DNA from: Neisseria weixii
GTDB taxonomy: Bacteria > Pseudomonadota > Gammaproteobacteria > Burkholderiales > Neisseriaceae
Reading direction: 5' to 3'
NCBI RefSeq assembly: GCF_002327085.1
Contig: NZ_CP023429.1
Span: 1,054,001-1,118,000, forward strand
Length of the DNA: 64,000 bases
The translations under genes and the position numbers were made by a program. The notes under the pieces are model-generated. The model made no database searches. It worked only from the letters and a program-made list of their open reading frames with translations, and had not been told where the DNA came from. Shown in pieces: positions 1 to 9,103 of this stretch (within the stretch, counting starts at the first letter, position 1; each line of letters opens with the position of its first letter).

Positions 1-2458
1 TACACGACGGGGGCGACGCTTTCCGGAATACCAGCGTTTATCCCAAGTTGAGAGATACTGCTGACCAATGTTTTCTAATCGACCTTGTCCTTGTGTGCCC
101 TGATTGTTGATGTTTTCCTCCAGGCCGTCTGAATCCAAATTACCGCCAATCAATATGTGGCTGTCTGAGTTCAGCCAGTTGCTGCCAGCAGCAATCAGAT
201 TGCCGCCAATCAGAATTTCCGCCGGCTTGCTTGTTTTAATCCGCTGGCGGTATGTTTTGATATGGTAGTCCCATACATTCCAATGCTCGGCTTCAACTTG
301 GCTGCCATCCGGGAAATGAAAGCCCGCGGTCTTTTGGTCTTTCTCACTGCGAGAATTATCAAATGTCCCATCCCTGCCTTCACGATAACGGACAGCCTCT
401 CCCGCTGGTGCGTATTCTTTGATTTGTCCGCTGGTTTCGGCCAGATATTCCTCCAATTCGAAGTGCTTGTTCAGGTTTCCCAGAGATTTCGCTGCGATTC
501 GTGCATTTCCACCGGCTTCAATCGTGGCACTGGCATTAATCAAACGGTCAGCCATACCTTGCGCCTGATGCTGCTCATCCAAACTGCCGCCGATATTCAA
601 ACTGCCTTCGCTGGAAAGCTTCGCCTCTTCCTGATTGGTAATCTCCTTCGCCCCCACGGCCAAATGCCCGCGCGCGGCGATGGTGGCAGCTTTGGTTTCG
701 CCGTTGGCCGTTTCTTCTTGATTCACCAGCTTATCCGCTTCAATACCGACCCAGCCGCCATACACGCGGCCGGTGCCGATGTTCAGTACGGTATTGCCGG
801 CATCCAAAAGTGTCAGACCGTTGCTGTTGATTAAACCGCGGTTGGTCAGGTTTTGCGCTGTGAGTCGGGTGTCGCTGCCGGATTGGATGACACCGGTAGA
901 GGTATTGTTGATGTTTTGGGCTTCGAGCAGCGCGAAACGGCCGCCTTCCAGCGTGTAGCTGTTGTTGATGCCGCCCTCGCTGCTGACGCTCAAACCTTGT
1001 CCGGCGCGGATGTCTTGTTCGGCGGTAAAGCTGTCTTTAAGATTGAGCGACAGGTTTTGATTGGCCGCCAGCCCTCCTTGTGCCGCCAGCGTTTTGGCTT
1101 GGATGTCGAGATTTTGCCCGGCCAGGATTTCACCCGAAGCATTGTTAATGTTTAAGGTTTGCTGATTACCGTCGTGGATGCGGATGTCTTTGGCTGAACT
1201 GATGAGGCCGCTTGGGTTTTCGAGGCCGTCTGAAACCTTAAGCCCGGTCATTTCGTCACTGCGGATTTTGCCTGAGCTGTTGTCCAGACGGGCGGCTTCG
1301 GCTTTCAGACGGCCTGTGTCGATTTGGCCGTTTGGATTGAGCAGGGCTGCGGCTTTGATACCGGCCTGTCGGTTGACGGTGAGTCGGCCGTTGCTGTTGT
1401 CCAAGGTTTGGACGGCTGCAGCCAAGCTGCCGCCGGATTGCAGGGTGCCTCGGCGGTTATCAGTGGTTTGGTTGCGTATGGTAAGCGTTTCAGTGGCAGT
1501 TAACGAGCCTTGGCGGTTGTCCAGGGTTTGCGCAGTAATCCCGGCTTGGCGGGTGATGATTTCGCCTTCGCGGTTGTCCAATAATGCGCCTCGGGCATTC
1601 AGGTTGCCCAAATGCAGCTTGCCGCTGTTTTCCAGGCCGTCTGAAACCTTCAGACGGCCTTCGGCCAAGGTCAGCGGTACGGCAGTCGCATCATTTTGAG
1701 TTTGGATTCGGCCTGACGCGGCGGCGGTGGTCGGTGTGGCAGGCGTGCTTGGGGCAGCATTGCCGCCGTTGCCGGAAACATGGTCTTGGTCGGCATAAGC
1801 GATTAGACCGCTGTTGTTCAATTTGCCGGCTTCAATAGTGAGGCTTTGCAAACCGGTTTGCGCCATGTCGCCGCTGTTGTTCAGACGGCCGGTTTCGATG
1901 TCGAAACGGGCAGCCTGCAGGGTTTGGCGGTTGTCGAGGTTTTGTGTGCGGATATTCAGTTCGTCGGATGAGGTGATCAGGCCGCTGTTGCTGACTTTCG
2001 GGCTTTGAATTGCGGTTTTGCCTTGGGATGACACGGTGCCGCTGTTGTCAAACGCCGCAGCTTGAATGGCCGCATTCGCCGCCTCATTCGGGCTTTGCGT
2101 GTTGTCGGCGGCGATGATGCTGCCGCTGTTGCCGACTTTACCGTCTGCACTCAGTGTTACGCCGCCAGCCTTGGCAAAGGCTTGGCCGGCATGATGGATG
2201 GCAGAGCCTTTGTCGGTGGAAACCAGCTTAATTTTGTTGGCATACATACCGCCCAGTTGCGCGGTGTCGATGGCCACGGCAGGAGCTGGGCGGCCGTCTG
2301 AAACTTGGGTGTGGCTGCCGTCGGCCGCTACATCGTTGCTGCCCGATACCACGCTTAAATCTTTTGCCCATACACCGGCATTGATTTGCGCAGCGCGGGC
2401 AAGAATGCGGGTATAGTCGGCATTGGAGGTATCCAAGCCGCCACCGTTGACGGCAATG
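1..2458. repeat. Direct repeat, left copy (matches 61543-64000)
   Basis: This segment lies within tpsA and appears identical, base for base, to 61543-64000 with a constant offset of 61,542. Every reading frame I compared gives the same protein in both places. A perfect repeat this long in one gene means either that the window crosses its own start on a circular molecule, or that two tpsA copies were recently homogenised. Confidence 0.95.
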
Positions 2459-3123
2459 TTACCGTCGCGTACTTGGAAGCCGCTAAGGTTGCCGTTGTCA
2501 AACAGCGGTTTGCCGGTTGTCAATGTCACGCCGGCCGCATTGATAAAGCCCGCACCGTTTACCTGAATACCGGCAGGATTGGCCAATACCACATCTGCGC
2601 GGCGGCCGGCCACTTCAACATAGCCGTTGAGCAGCGAAGGATTGGTGCTGTTGACCTGATTCACAATCACCCGGGCTTCACCGCGTGCCAGCCACGGGTT
2701 GCCTTGAATCCAACCCGCCTGCTGCGTCTGCACATTGCTGCGGCTGTTGTTCAAGATGGCACCGCGTTTGTCGACATCGAATTGGCGGTATTGGTTGACC
2801 GACACGCCGCCCGCACCCGGGGTTTGGATGTTGACCTGCGGCAGTCCGTTGGCCGTCTGTAAAACGGTGGGTTGTTGGCTCAAAGGCGCGGATTTGTCCG
2901 CCTGAATCCCTGCCGCATAAGCCGGTGTCATTGCGGCCGAACCGGCAGCCAATAAAACCGAGAATGCTGCAACTTGCATTTGAAATTTGGCGCCTTGGCC
3001 GTCTGAAACGGTAACGGCCGACCCATCCCGAACGTTTTTACCGCCGCGTGCGGTATTTTCGGCAACAGCCATCATCATGCCGCGTTTTTTATTGAAGATG
3101 ACTTTGTAACGGGTTTTGTTCAT
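1..3123 (-). CDS. tpsA: TpsA/CdiA-type two-partner secreted exoprotein, N-terminal part (runs off the left edge)
   Basis: Large filamentous-haemagglutinin-like exoprotein exported by the partner TpsB and, by family analogy, carrying a C-terminal toxin to neighbouring cells. Translation starts at 3123 with MNKTRYKVIFNKKRGMMMA, a typical extended signal peptide region, then a hydrophobic core ending near AYAAG. The TPS secretion domain follows, with NPAGIQVNGAGFI matching the family's NPxGI motif, and then repetitive beta-helix sequence. The frame stays open to base 1, so the C-terminus is outside the window. It lies 70 bp downstream of tpsB on the same strand, so the two are probably co-transcribed. 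Bases 1-2458 are the same as 61543-64000. If the molecule is circular, this is the missing 5' part of the gene at 56023-64000. Confidence 0.93.
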   Translation of the reverse strand, partial: MNKTRYKVIFNKKRGMMMAVAENTARGGKNVRDGSAVTVSDGQGAKFQMQVAAFSVLLAAGSAAMTPAYAAGIQADKSAPLSQQPTVLQTANGLPQVNIQTPGAGGVSVNQYRQFDVDKRGAILNNSRSNVQTQQAGWIQGNPWLARGEARVIVNQVNSTNPSLLNGYVEVAGRRADVVLANPAGIQVNGAGFINAAGVTLTTGKPLFDNGNLSGFQVRDGNIAVNGGGLDTSNADYTRILARAAQINAGVWAKDLSVVSGSNDVAADGSHTQVSDGRPAPAVAIDTAQLGGMYANKIKLVSTDKGSAIHHAGQAFAKAGGVTLSADGKVGNSGSIIAADNTQSPNEAANAAIQAAAFDNSGTVSSQGKTAIQSPKVSNSGLITSSDELNIRTQNLDNRQTLQAARFDIETGRLNNSGDMAQTGLQSLTIEAGKLNNSGLIAYADQDHVSGNGGNAAPSTPATPTTAAASGRIQTQNDATAVPLTLAEGRLKVSDGLENSGKLHLGNLNARGALLDNREGEIITRQAGITAQTLDNRQGSLTATETLTIRNQTTDNRRGTLQSGGSLAAAVQTLDNSNGRLTVNRQAGIKAAALLNPNGQIDTGRLKAEAARLDNSSGKIRSDEMTGLKVSDGLENPSGLISSAKDIRIHDGNQQTLNINNASGEILAGQNLDIQAKTLAAQGGLAANQNLSLNLKDSFTAEQDIRAGQGLSVSSEGGINNSYTLEGGRFALLEAQNINNTSTGVIQSGSDTRLTAQNLTNRGLINSNGLTLLDAGNTVLNIGTGRVYGGWVGIEADKLVNQEETANGETKAATIAARGHLAVGAKEITNQEEAKLSSEGSLNIGGSLDEQHQAQGMADRLINASATIEAGGNARIAAKSLGNLNKHFELEEYLAETSGQIKEYAPAGEAVRYREGRDGTFDNSRSEKDQKTAGFHFPDGSQVEAEHWNVWDYHIKTYRQRIKTSKPAEILIGGNLIAAGSNWLNSDSHILIGGNLDSDGLEENINNQGTQGQGRLENIGQQYLSTWDKRWYSGKRRPRRV

Positions 3124-3193
3124 GGCGGGTTCCTATGAAGCAAGAATACCCCCATGCCTGCGGTTTTCAGACGGCATGAGGGTAGGGATGGGA

Positions 3194-4966
3194 TTAGAAA
3201 CTGTAATTCAGATTGATGCCGACAGTCGTGTTGGCAGTGCGGAAATGTTCGGGCTTTTTAATGGGTTTACCCACGAAGAGGTCATAGAAGAACTGTCCGC
3301 CCGCCTTAACCTGACCGCGTGCACCTACGGCTGCACCGGTCAAACTTTGCCCCAGTAAATATTCGGCAGAACGGCCGGAAACATGGCCGGTATCCATCCC
3401 CAGATAAAACTGATGATTAGGTTGATAGTGCCAAGACAAATCGTTGCGCCAATACCAGCCGCGCTCGGCGGAGAGCGTGGTTTCGCCGTCAAAACCGCGC
3501 ACGGTATAACGGTTGCCGATAGAAATTTTGTCCAAAGGTGTCAATGGCGTTTTATTCCGTTGCGCATGAAGATTACTGTCGAACGTAAGATTCTGTTTGC
3601 CTAACTGAAACGGAAGATTGACACCGGCATCGGCCGTAATAATCTTCATGCGCGAAGTCCCTTCACCGAAAGCTTCTTCCGGCGCTGACAAACTGTTATT
3701 GCGGCCGGTACCGCGTTTATAGCCCAAGCCCAGATTCAACGTGGCTTGGCCGATGTATTCCTTATGGCTTAAATGGGCAGACCAACCGGCCGTGCGGCGG
3801 CGTTGCACTTCGATTTCCGCATCATTGATAAAGCTGTGCGTCTCGCGCTGCCACAATTTGAACGCGGCATGGGTTTTACGGCGGGCATCACGGTAAAGCA
3901 GGCGGCTCACGCCGACATCGCTGTTCCAGCTTTTACCGTTGTAGTCATACACTTCCGAATCACCCGCCACGGCCTGATGATAGCGGTAGTAGCTGTGGTT
4001 CCAAGACCACAACCATTTGCCGAACGGCACGGAATAATGGAAAGCATAGCCGTTGGTACCGCCTTTGGCCGTATGGGCATCTGAATCGGTTTCGGCGGAA
4101 CGCGTACCTAAATCACGGTTATACGAAGCGTAAAACAAATCGCTCAAACCCAAAGGGTTATCGGCGGAGAAAGTCACATTGCCCTGATAGCGGCCGGTGG
4201 CTTTGCTGCCGGAGTTGTCAAAACCCAAAGTCAGGCGGTAGGGAAGGGGGCGCTGCCGCCATTGCACCACCACATCACTCACATCCGCTTTTTCAGACGG
4301 CATGATTTGGATATCGGCCTCTGCGGTGGGAATGCGTTTGAGGTTTTCCAAACCCTGTTCCAAATCGCGCAGGTTCAACAGGCCGTCTGAAGCAGAAGGA
4401 AATTCGTTTTGAAATGCGGTAATCCGGCCGACATGGGTTTCTGCGGCATGGCTTTCATCAAAACGGATTTGACCGATGCGGCCGGGGAAGACAGTCAATT
4501 CCAATTTGCCGGAATTCAAATCCTGAGGCGCAGCCAAAATCCGCGTGGTGGTATAGCCGCGGTCAATAACGGCGTTTTGCGCTAACGTCATGATGTGGTT
4601 GATGCCTTGCGCACCCAGACACATGCCCGGTTGGAAGCCGGATTGTTTGATGGCTTTATTCAGTGCAAATTGGAATTTGTTTGCAGAATCGCCAACCAAA
4701 GAAATATCGTGAACGGTGAAACAGGGCGATTCGTTTTGAGGCAGAGGGAAAGTTTGAATTGAAGCCGAAGACGAATCTAAGCGGACATCATCCGAAGGTT
4801 GCATGATTTGTTCGAATTGCTCACGACGTTGCTGTTCTTGCTGAAGCCGGTTTTGCTGGATTTGCAGGGCTTGGTTTTCATCAGCAAAGACAATCCCTGA
4901 AGCAGCCATTGAAATCAGCATCATTAGGCCGGATACACGATGATTGGAATAAGAAATAGCAGACAT
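3194..4966 (-). CDS. tpsB: TpsB outer-membrane transporter (FhaC/ShlB family)
   Basis: Omp85-superfamily beta-barrel that recognises the TPS domain of TpsA and moves it across the outer membrane. The protein has 590 residues, normal for the family. A signal peptide ending near VFADEN is followed by a Gln/Glu-rich helix (residues about 32-55), a POTRA region (FTVHDISLVGDS onward) and a 16-strand-type barrel. The barrel contains VRGFDGETTLSAERGW, the conserved VRGF motif of the L6 loop, and ends in the aromatic residues LNYSF. It lies directly upstream of tpsA. The start codon at 4966 sits inside a perfect 14-bp inverted repeat (see 4963-5002), and I see no good Shine-Dalgarno in front of it. 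Confidence 0.95.
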   Translation of the reverse strand: MSAISYSNHRVSGLMMLISMAASGIVFADENQALQIQQNRLQQEQQRREQFEQIMQPSDDVRLDSSSASIQTFPLPQNESPCFTVHDISLVGDSANKFQFALNKAIKQSGFQPGMCLGAQGINHIMTLAQNAVIDRGYTTTRILAAPQDLNSGKLELTVFPGRIGQIRFDESHAAETHVGRITAFQNEFPSASDGLLNLRDLEQGLENLKRIPTAEADIQIMPSEKADVSDVVVQWRQRPLPYRLTLGFDNSGSKATGRYQGNVTFSADNPLGLSDLFYASYNRDLGTRSAETDSDAHTAKGGTNGYAFHYSVPFGKWLWSWNHSYYRYHQAVAGDSEVYDYNGKSWNSDVGVSRLLYRDARRKTHAAFKLWQRETHSFINDAEIEVQRRRTAGWSAHLSHKEYIGQATLNLGLGYKRGTGRNNSLSAPEEAFGEGTSRMKIITADAGVNLPFQLGKQNLTFDSNLHAQRNKTPLTPLDKISIGNRYTVRGFDGETTLSAERGWYWRNDLSWHYQPNHQFYLGMDTGHVSGRSAEYLLGQSLTGAAVGARGQVKAGGQFFYDLFVGKPIKKPEHFRTANTTVGINLNYSF

Positions 4967-5002
4967 GTTGTAATCAAATAGAATAATATGATTACAACAT
5001 GT
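4963..5002. promoter_or_regulatory. Perfect inverted repeat enclosing the tpsB start codon
   Basis: The arms ACATGTTGTAATCA (4963-4976) and TGATTACAACATGT (4989-5002) pair perfectly over 14 bp around a 12-nt AT-rich loop. The tpsB initiator ATG (complement of 4964-4966) lies in the left arm. In the mRNA the start codon would be paired in a stem; in DNA the repeat could be an operator. Either would control production of the transporter. No regulator is identifiable. Confidence 0.6.
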
Positions 5003-5117
5003 TAGGTTATGTTAATAGATGTGCAAACAGTGTTTTACTAAAGGCTGATATTGATGACAATTGGTGTGCGATAGGTATATGTAAAAATCTCAAATTCTGA
5101 TTTTATAACTTTATTTA

Positions 5118-5145
5118 ATTTTACATAATATACATTATTGCAAAG
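5118..5145 (-). other. dif-like XerC/XerD recombination site
   Basis: On the minus strand the 28-mer reads CTTTGCAATAA-TGTATA-TTATGTAAAAT. Compared with the Neisseria dif site as I remember it (AGTTCGCATAA-TGTATA-TTATGTTAAAT), the central hexamer is identical, the XerD arm has one difference and the XerC arm about five. The GGI inserts at dif and is bounded by one good and one degenerate copy, so this could be the degenerate end of the element or the joint site of a circle. It lies in the otherwise gene-free 4967-5299 stretch, between tpsB and the broken recombinase. The surroundings are AT-rich, which raises the chance of a partial match. Confidence 0.55.
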
Positions 5146-5299
5146 TTATATTATCTTAGATTAAGATTTGTATGTCGAATTTTTCCTTTCTATATCCATT
5201 TACACTTTCCCGTTATGCAAATGGGGGCTTTAAGCATTAACTTTAGTTGAGATTTAATTTTATTCGAAATATGATATTTCCTCAAGGAGACATCATCGA

Positions 5300-6321
5300 A
5301 TGAAAGCAACAAAATTTATCAATGATACATATTGGCCATATTACATTTTCCAACATTTTATTGATAGCCTTGAACAATTGGGCTACGCAGAAACAACAAG
5401 AAAGAGTTACCAATCTCAGCTTAAAAGATTTGGAGCCATTTTAATCGAACTGGGTTATAAATATCATGATGAATCTTTAACCAGCCTGCCAATTTTTTAC
5501 AAGACGCTTTTTGAACATCACAAGCGGCTACTAAAAGCAGCCGGCAGAAAAGGGATAAGCAATGCTTGCTTAAATCAATATATTTCTGCTTGGAATCGAT
5601 TCTGCCGTTGGTATGTTAATAGTGGGGTACAGAAGCATACCAAGTCCCCCGGCATAGCAACAGCAGGTGGCGGACTCAGTACCTCAGACATTTCTCAGTC
5701 GGATCATGCCGTTCTTTTAAGGTTTACCCAAAGCTTCCTTGTATAGTGGAATTGGATAAGTTGGTATGGAAGGAACCGGATAACTTCCAAGATTATCATT
5801 CGTTGAGACAATGGTGTATTGTTGATTTACTTAGTACAGCTGCACTGTGAGTCAACGAAATCAGGCACCTGAGAATCCAAAATATTTCATTAAAACACCA
5901 AGCTGTAATGCTGCAAAACGGGTTTGCTCATCCGCGCAATATTTATCTGGATAATAAGTCAACAACTTATCTCTCTCAGTATTTGCGATTATTGAAGAAA
6001 CAACTTAATTTGCCTCGCCTACCTAAGGATATGTTTTTGTTTGTAAAGAAAAACAAACCACTATCTAAAGGCGAACTGTACCAGACAACCCGATTAGTTA
6101 CTTATCATACTTTGGACTTTGCGCTCACTCCTCATCAAATCAGAATAGCATGTGGCAGAACCCTGTTCTTTAAATGCAGAGATGAACGTTTAATCCAAGA
6201 ATTTATGGGATATGACACACTCGCCCCCATTTTGAAGTATCACTCGGTTGATATTGCAACCTTTAAGGATGTTTTGAGTAAATACCACCCTCGTTTTGTG
6301 AGAAAGCACCAAAATCTTTGA
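5300..6321 (+). pseudogene. Decayed tyrosine recombinase/integrase
   Basis: Remnant of a XerC/D-like tyrosine recombinase. The first part (5300-5746) is a SAM-like core-binding domain (TTRKSYQSQLKRFG, CLNQYISAWNRFCRWY). The reading frame shifts near 5740 and a TGA interrupts it at about 5848. That codon falls in STAAL-stop-VNEIRHL, where active enzymes carry the first catalytic Arg (G/A-L-R-V-x-E), so CGA to TGA is the simplest cause. The catalytic part (5908-6321) keeps TPHQIR and a candidate Tyr in ILKYHS, but the usual LLGH is FMGYD. Loss of two catalytic positions makes this a real pseudogene rather than a base-calling artefact. It lies beside the dif-like site and may once have mobilised the element. 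Confidence 0.75.
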
Positions 6322-6358
6322 GAAAATAAAAATCTTTATTTCCTCAAAGATTTTATTT
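6322..6358. terminator. Bidirectional hairpin between recombinase remnant and DUF4400 gene
   Basis: AAAATAAAAATCTTT and AAAGATTTTATTTTT pair with one bulge around a short loop, filling the gap between two convergent genes. Position and AT-rich flanks suit a shared terminator, although the stem has little GC. Confidence 0.5.
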
Positions 6359-7045
6359 TTAAAGATATTTCTTCAGATATTTTGCCTGCAAAAAAACCAT
6401 GTATGCACTGCTAAAAATAGGCAGCAACAGCCAGTAAGGGGATAATGTAAATGGGCTGCACAGGTAAAACAGGATGCTTAACCAAATAATGCCGCTCCGC
6501 CAGTATTTTGCCCGATGATAAATACCGGCACTCTCTCTTGAGGCATTCTTTTGACGGATACGCCGCATGACCAAACCATCAATTAAGGCCAAAACATAGG
6601 CGGTAAAGGCTAAACCGACAAATAAAAAAATGTTACCGATACGGAGGGAGATAAGCTGTAAAGTTTTGTCGAAATGTTTCAGCAAGTCCAATCTCGGCAT
6701 TAGGTAATTCTTGAAGCGGTATCCAAAATCTGTTTCAGTTTGTGCTGCTAACGCAGTATTAACCTGTGTCCACTCGAAAAACATCGTGCTGAGGGCATGG
6801 TAGGATAAACGGGCAACAGAGGTATTGATGTTTTCAGACGGCCTGTTTTCATCCTGCCACAGGCTGCGCTTGTCATGCTGGACCAGTTCCATATGCTTTA
6901 ATTCCTGATTCAGCAAATCAGGAGTCTGTAAATAGTTTTGGCTAATCAAGGATAATCCGAAAATAATCAATACAATTAAAAACACGGTATAGAGTGCTTT
7001 GAAGGGGAGAGTAGGAACTTCAAAGGCAGAGAGTTCATATACCAT
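6359..7045 (-). CDS. DUF4400-type conjugation membrane protein next to TraD
   Basis: Inner-membrane protein of 228 residues. Membrane segments are visible near residues 16-36 (ALYTVFLIVLIIFGLSLI), 135-158 (IGNIFLFVGLAFTAYVLALI) and in the C-terminal third (IIWLSILFYLCSPFTL, YWLLLPIFSSAYMVFL), with a soluble stretch between the first and second. Proteins of this kind (DUF4400, as I recall) sit immediately after traD in many integrative conjugative elements and in the GGI. It follows traD after 9 bp and is the last gene of the minus-strand traI-traD operon. Its role is unknown; support of the coupling protein is a guess from position. Confidence 0.7.
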   Translation of the reverse strand: MVYELSAFEVPTLPFKALYTVFLIVLIIFGLSLISQNYLQTPDLLNQELKHMELVQHDKRSLWQDENRPSENINTSVARLSYHALSTMFFEWTQVNTALAAQTETDFGYRFKNYLMPRLDLLKHFDKTLQLISLRIGNIFLFVGLAFTAYVLALIDGLVMRRIRQKNASRESAGIYHRAKYWRSGIIWLSILFYLCSPFTLSPYWLLLPIFSSAYMVFLQAKYLKKYL

Positions 7046-7054
7046 CCGCTAGCT

Positions 7055-9103
7055 TTAGCTGCCATAGGCCACTCCTTCCACAAATGCACTTTCGTCTTCG
7101 ACAGGTAGGCTTAGGCGGTAAGTTTCACGCATAGCCGCAGCAATATCGGTAATATGGCGAGGAATAATTGCAGCTTCCTCAGAATCAACTTTTGGGAGTG
7201 GCAGCCTTATTTTGTACAACTGACCACCTTCAATCAATGCAAACGCCTGGCCTTTCGGAAGCTGTGTCAAATCAGCTACGGTCAGCATAGGAACGGTTTC
7301 TGCACCAATACGGTCTTCGTTACCACTGCCAAAATCCTCATGACTGTCAGGAAATGCGACATCATTAGCGCGTGAGACCAAGGTACTGGTCATAATTTTT
7401 ACTTCAGGTAACTGGTTGGTCAGCATTTCTGCAGTTTCTGCCGTCTTAACGCGAAGCATAATCATGGTATTCAAGTTACCACCAATTTGGCCGGCCTTAG
7501 CCGGTGAACCGATTTTAGCCTCCACATCTTTCCAGGTTTGCGTGTAGACGGTTACTTGATAGCCTGCGCCGCCAGCCTTATTGAGCAACGGAATAAATTC
7601 ATCTCCGATGAGCTCGTTAAACTCATTGGCATGAATGGATATCTTTCGCTTGCCGGTAACACCGCTTTGGCCAAAACCGTGTCCGTGTTTGTAAATTTGG
7701 CCGGCAAGTGACGTTAAATCTGCAAACATGGCGTTACCGACAGCTCCGGCAACCTCTGCGTCAGAAAGTGAATCCAGACCAACATAGACAACCGCATTGC
7801 TTTCAATCACTTTTCGCCAGTCCATAATTGGTCGGGAATCAAGCAAATCAGAAGTATCCGGGCTGATGAGTTTGGCCACATCACCGGTGGTCAATTTTTC
7901 AAGCAGAGGATAGAGCGAGCTGACCAGCTTTTCAAAATAGGATCGGTCATTTGAAAGGATGCCGCCCAAGGCATCTATCAGCGGTTCATTGTGCTGTTTG
8001 GCCTTAAGAAAAGACCCCAATTTGATAGTATCCAAATTGCGTCCGGTTTTAACGGCCGTTTTGGCCTCTGATTCCGGTAAAGCGAATTCCTCAAATTCTT
8101 TTAGCCAACCGGGATAATTTTTATCCAAAATCAGACGGAAGTAGTCGCCGGCCAATTGGTCAACGTTGGCAGCAGCTTTATAGATATTTTCGTAATTAGG
8201 CTTGATGGACAAGCCTTCCATGGTTTTAGTCAGCACATTGACAAAGCGCCATACGAAATCCCGGAAGGCGGCCGACTGCCCCTCACTGGGCAACTGATTG
8301 GCGATACGGGTGGCTACTTCCGTGATACGGCCATAGTCACTAATCGGGTTATAACGGCAACTGTGCTCCGGAAAACCCAAATGAAACATGTAGAAGGGTC
8401 TTCCTGCTTTTTGTGCTTCCACATACATACGGATCATCAAATCCGCATCACCTTTAGGGTCAAATGCAATAGTTACATCGCCACGGGCGATATCCTGCAC
8501 AATCATGGTTTCACACAGGCGGGTTTTGCCGACACGGGTGGTGCCAAGTACAACTTTGTGGCCGACACGTTCCCCCAAGTCTTCCCAAATATCTTGTTCA
8601 TCTATTTCAATCCCGTGGAGTTCAGGTGACCCGCCGACAGGAGGTAATGGTGCAACCGGATTCCACCAGGCATTTTTGCGCGTCAGGTGTGTCACCCAAT
8701 TGCTGCCCGGGGTTTCAATTTCATATTTTCTTGCCGCACGGTACAAGGCGGAAGGCCTCAAAAGATGCTCGTTTTCCGGTTGGCGAACCATGAACAGACG
8801 CTGGGTATGGGTCTGCGTCCAACGGAAGCCCTTACCCAGGTAAAGAGCCTTATCTGATACGGGAATTTCATCTGCTGTCAGTGCATAGTAGGGTAGTCTG
8901 CGGATATTCTTGCGAAATTTCATGATGCGTCTGGCAGAAAGCGTACGTTTTAGTGCGGCACCGCCGCAAAACAGCAGACCGCCGTAAGCAACCGGTGTCG
9001 GCATAGGCAACACGGTCAATGCTGCGGCAGCTGAAGTATAAGCTGCGACACTGATCCACTCATAAGGGGCTCGATAAACATTTTCGGGAAATTGGGTACT
9101 CAT
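7055..9103 (-). CDS. traD: TraD type IV coupling protein
   Basis: VirD4/TraD-family ATPase that links the relaxase-DNA complex to the secretion channel at the inner membrane. It has 682 residues. N-terminal membrane segments lie around residues 16-50 (ISVAAYTSAAAALTVLP, VAYGGLLFCGGAAL). The Walker A motif is GTTRVGKTRL near residue 190, followed by AFDPKGD, and the Walker B region is ISIHANEFNELIGDEF near residue 490. The start overlaps the end of traI by four bases (ATGA), so the two are translationally coupled. The size and the RVGKT P-loop fit the SXT/GGI TraD subfamily. Confidence 0.93.
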   Translation of the reverse strand: MSTQFPENVYRAPYEWISVAAYTSAAAALTVLPMPTPVAYGGLLFCGGAALKRTLSARRIMKFRKNIRRLPYYALTADEIPVSDKALYLGKGFRWTQTHTQRLFMVRQPENEHLLRPSALYRAARKYEIETPGSNWVTHLTRKNAWWNPVAPLPPVGGSPELHGIEIDEQDIWEDLGERVGHKVVLGTTRVGKTRLCETMIVQDIARGDVTIAFDPKGDADLMIRMYVEAQKAGRPFYMFHLGFPEHSCRYNPISDYGRITEVATRIANQLPSEGQSAAFRDFVWRFVNVLTKTMEGLSIKPNYENIYKAAANVDQLAGDYFRLILDKNYPGWLKEFEEFALPESEAKTAVKTGRNLDTIKLGSFLKAKQHNEPLIDALGGILSNDRSYFEKLVSSLYPLLEKLTTGDVAKLISPDTSDLLDSRPIMDWRKVIESNAVVYVGLDSLSDAEVAGAVGNAMFADLTSLAGQIYKHGHGFGQSGVTGKRKISIHANEFNELIGDEFIPLLNKAGGAGYQVTVYTQTWKDVEAKIGSPAKAGQIGGNLNTMIMLRVKTAETAEMLTNQLPEVKIMTSTLVSRANDVAFPDSHEDFGSGNEDRIGAETVPMLTVADLTQLPKGQAFALIEGGQLYKIRLPLPKVDSEEAAIIPRHITDIAAAMRETYRLSLPVEDESAFVEGVAYGS

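Noticed and set aside
262-2862. Long plus-strand reading frames opposite tpsA, also at 49722-51716, 57838-59694 and 61804-63958.
   Set aside because: They are antisense frames of GC-rich repetitive tps sequence, repeat wherever the backbone repeats, and have no initiation signals or recognisable domains.
5740-5756. TATAGTGGAATTGGAT resembles the end of a Correia repeat (TATAGTGGATTAA).
   Set aside because: It diverges after nine bases, no second inverted end is nearby, and it lies in the coding remnant of the recombinase.
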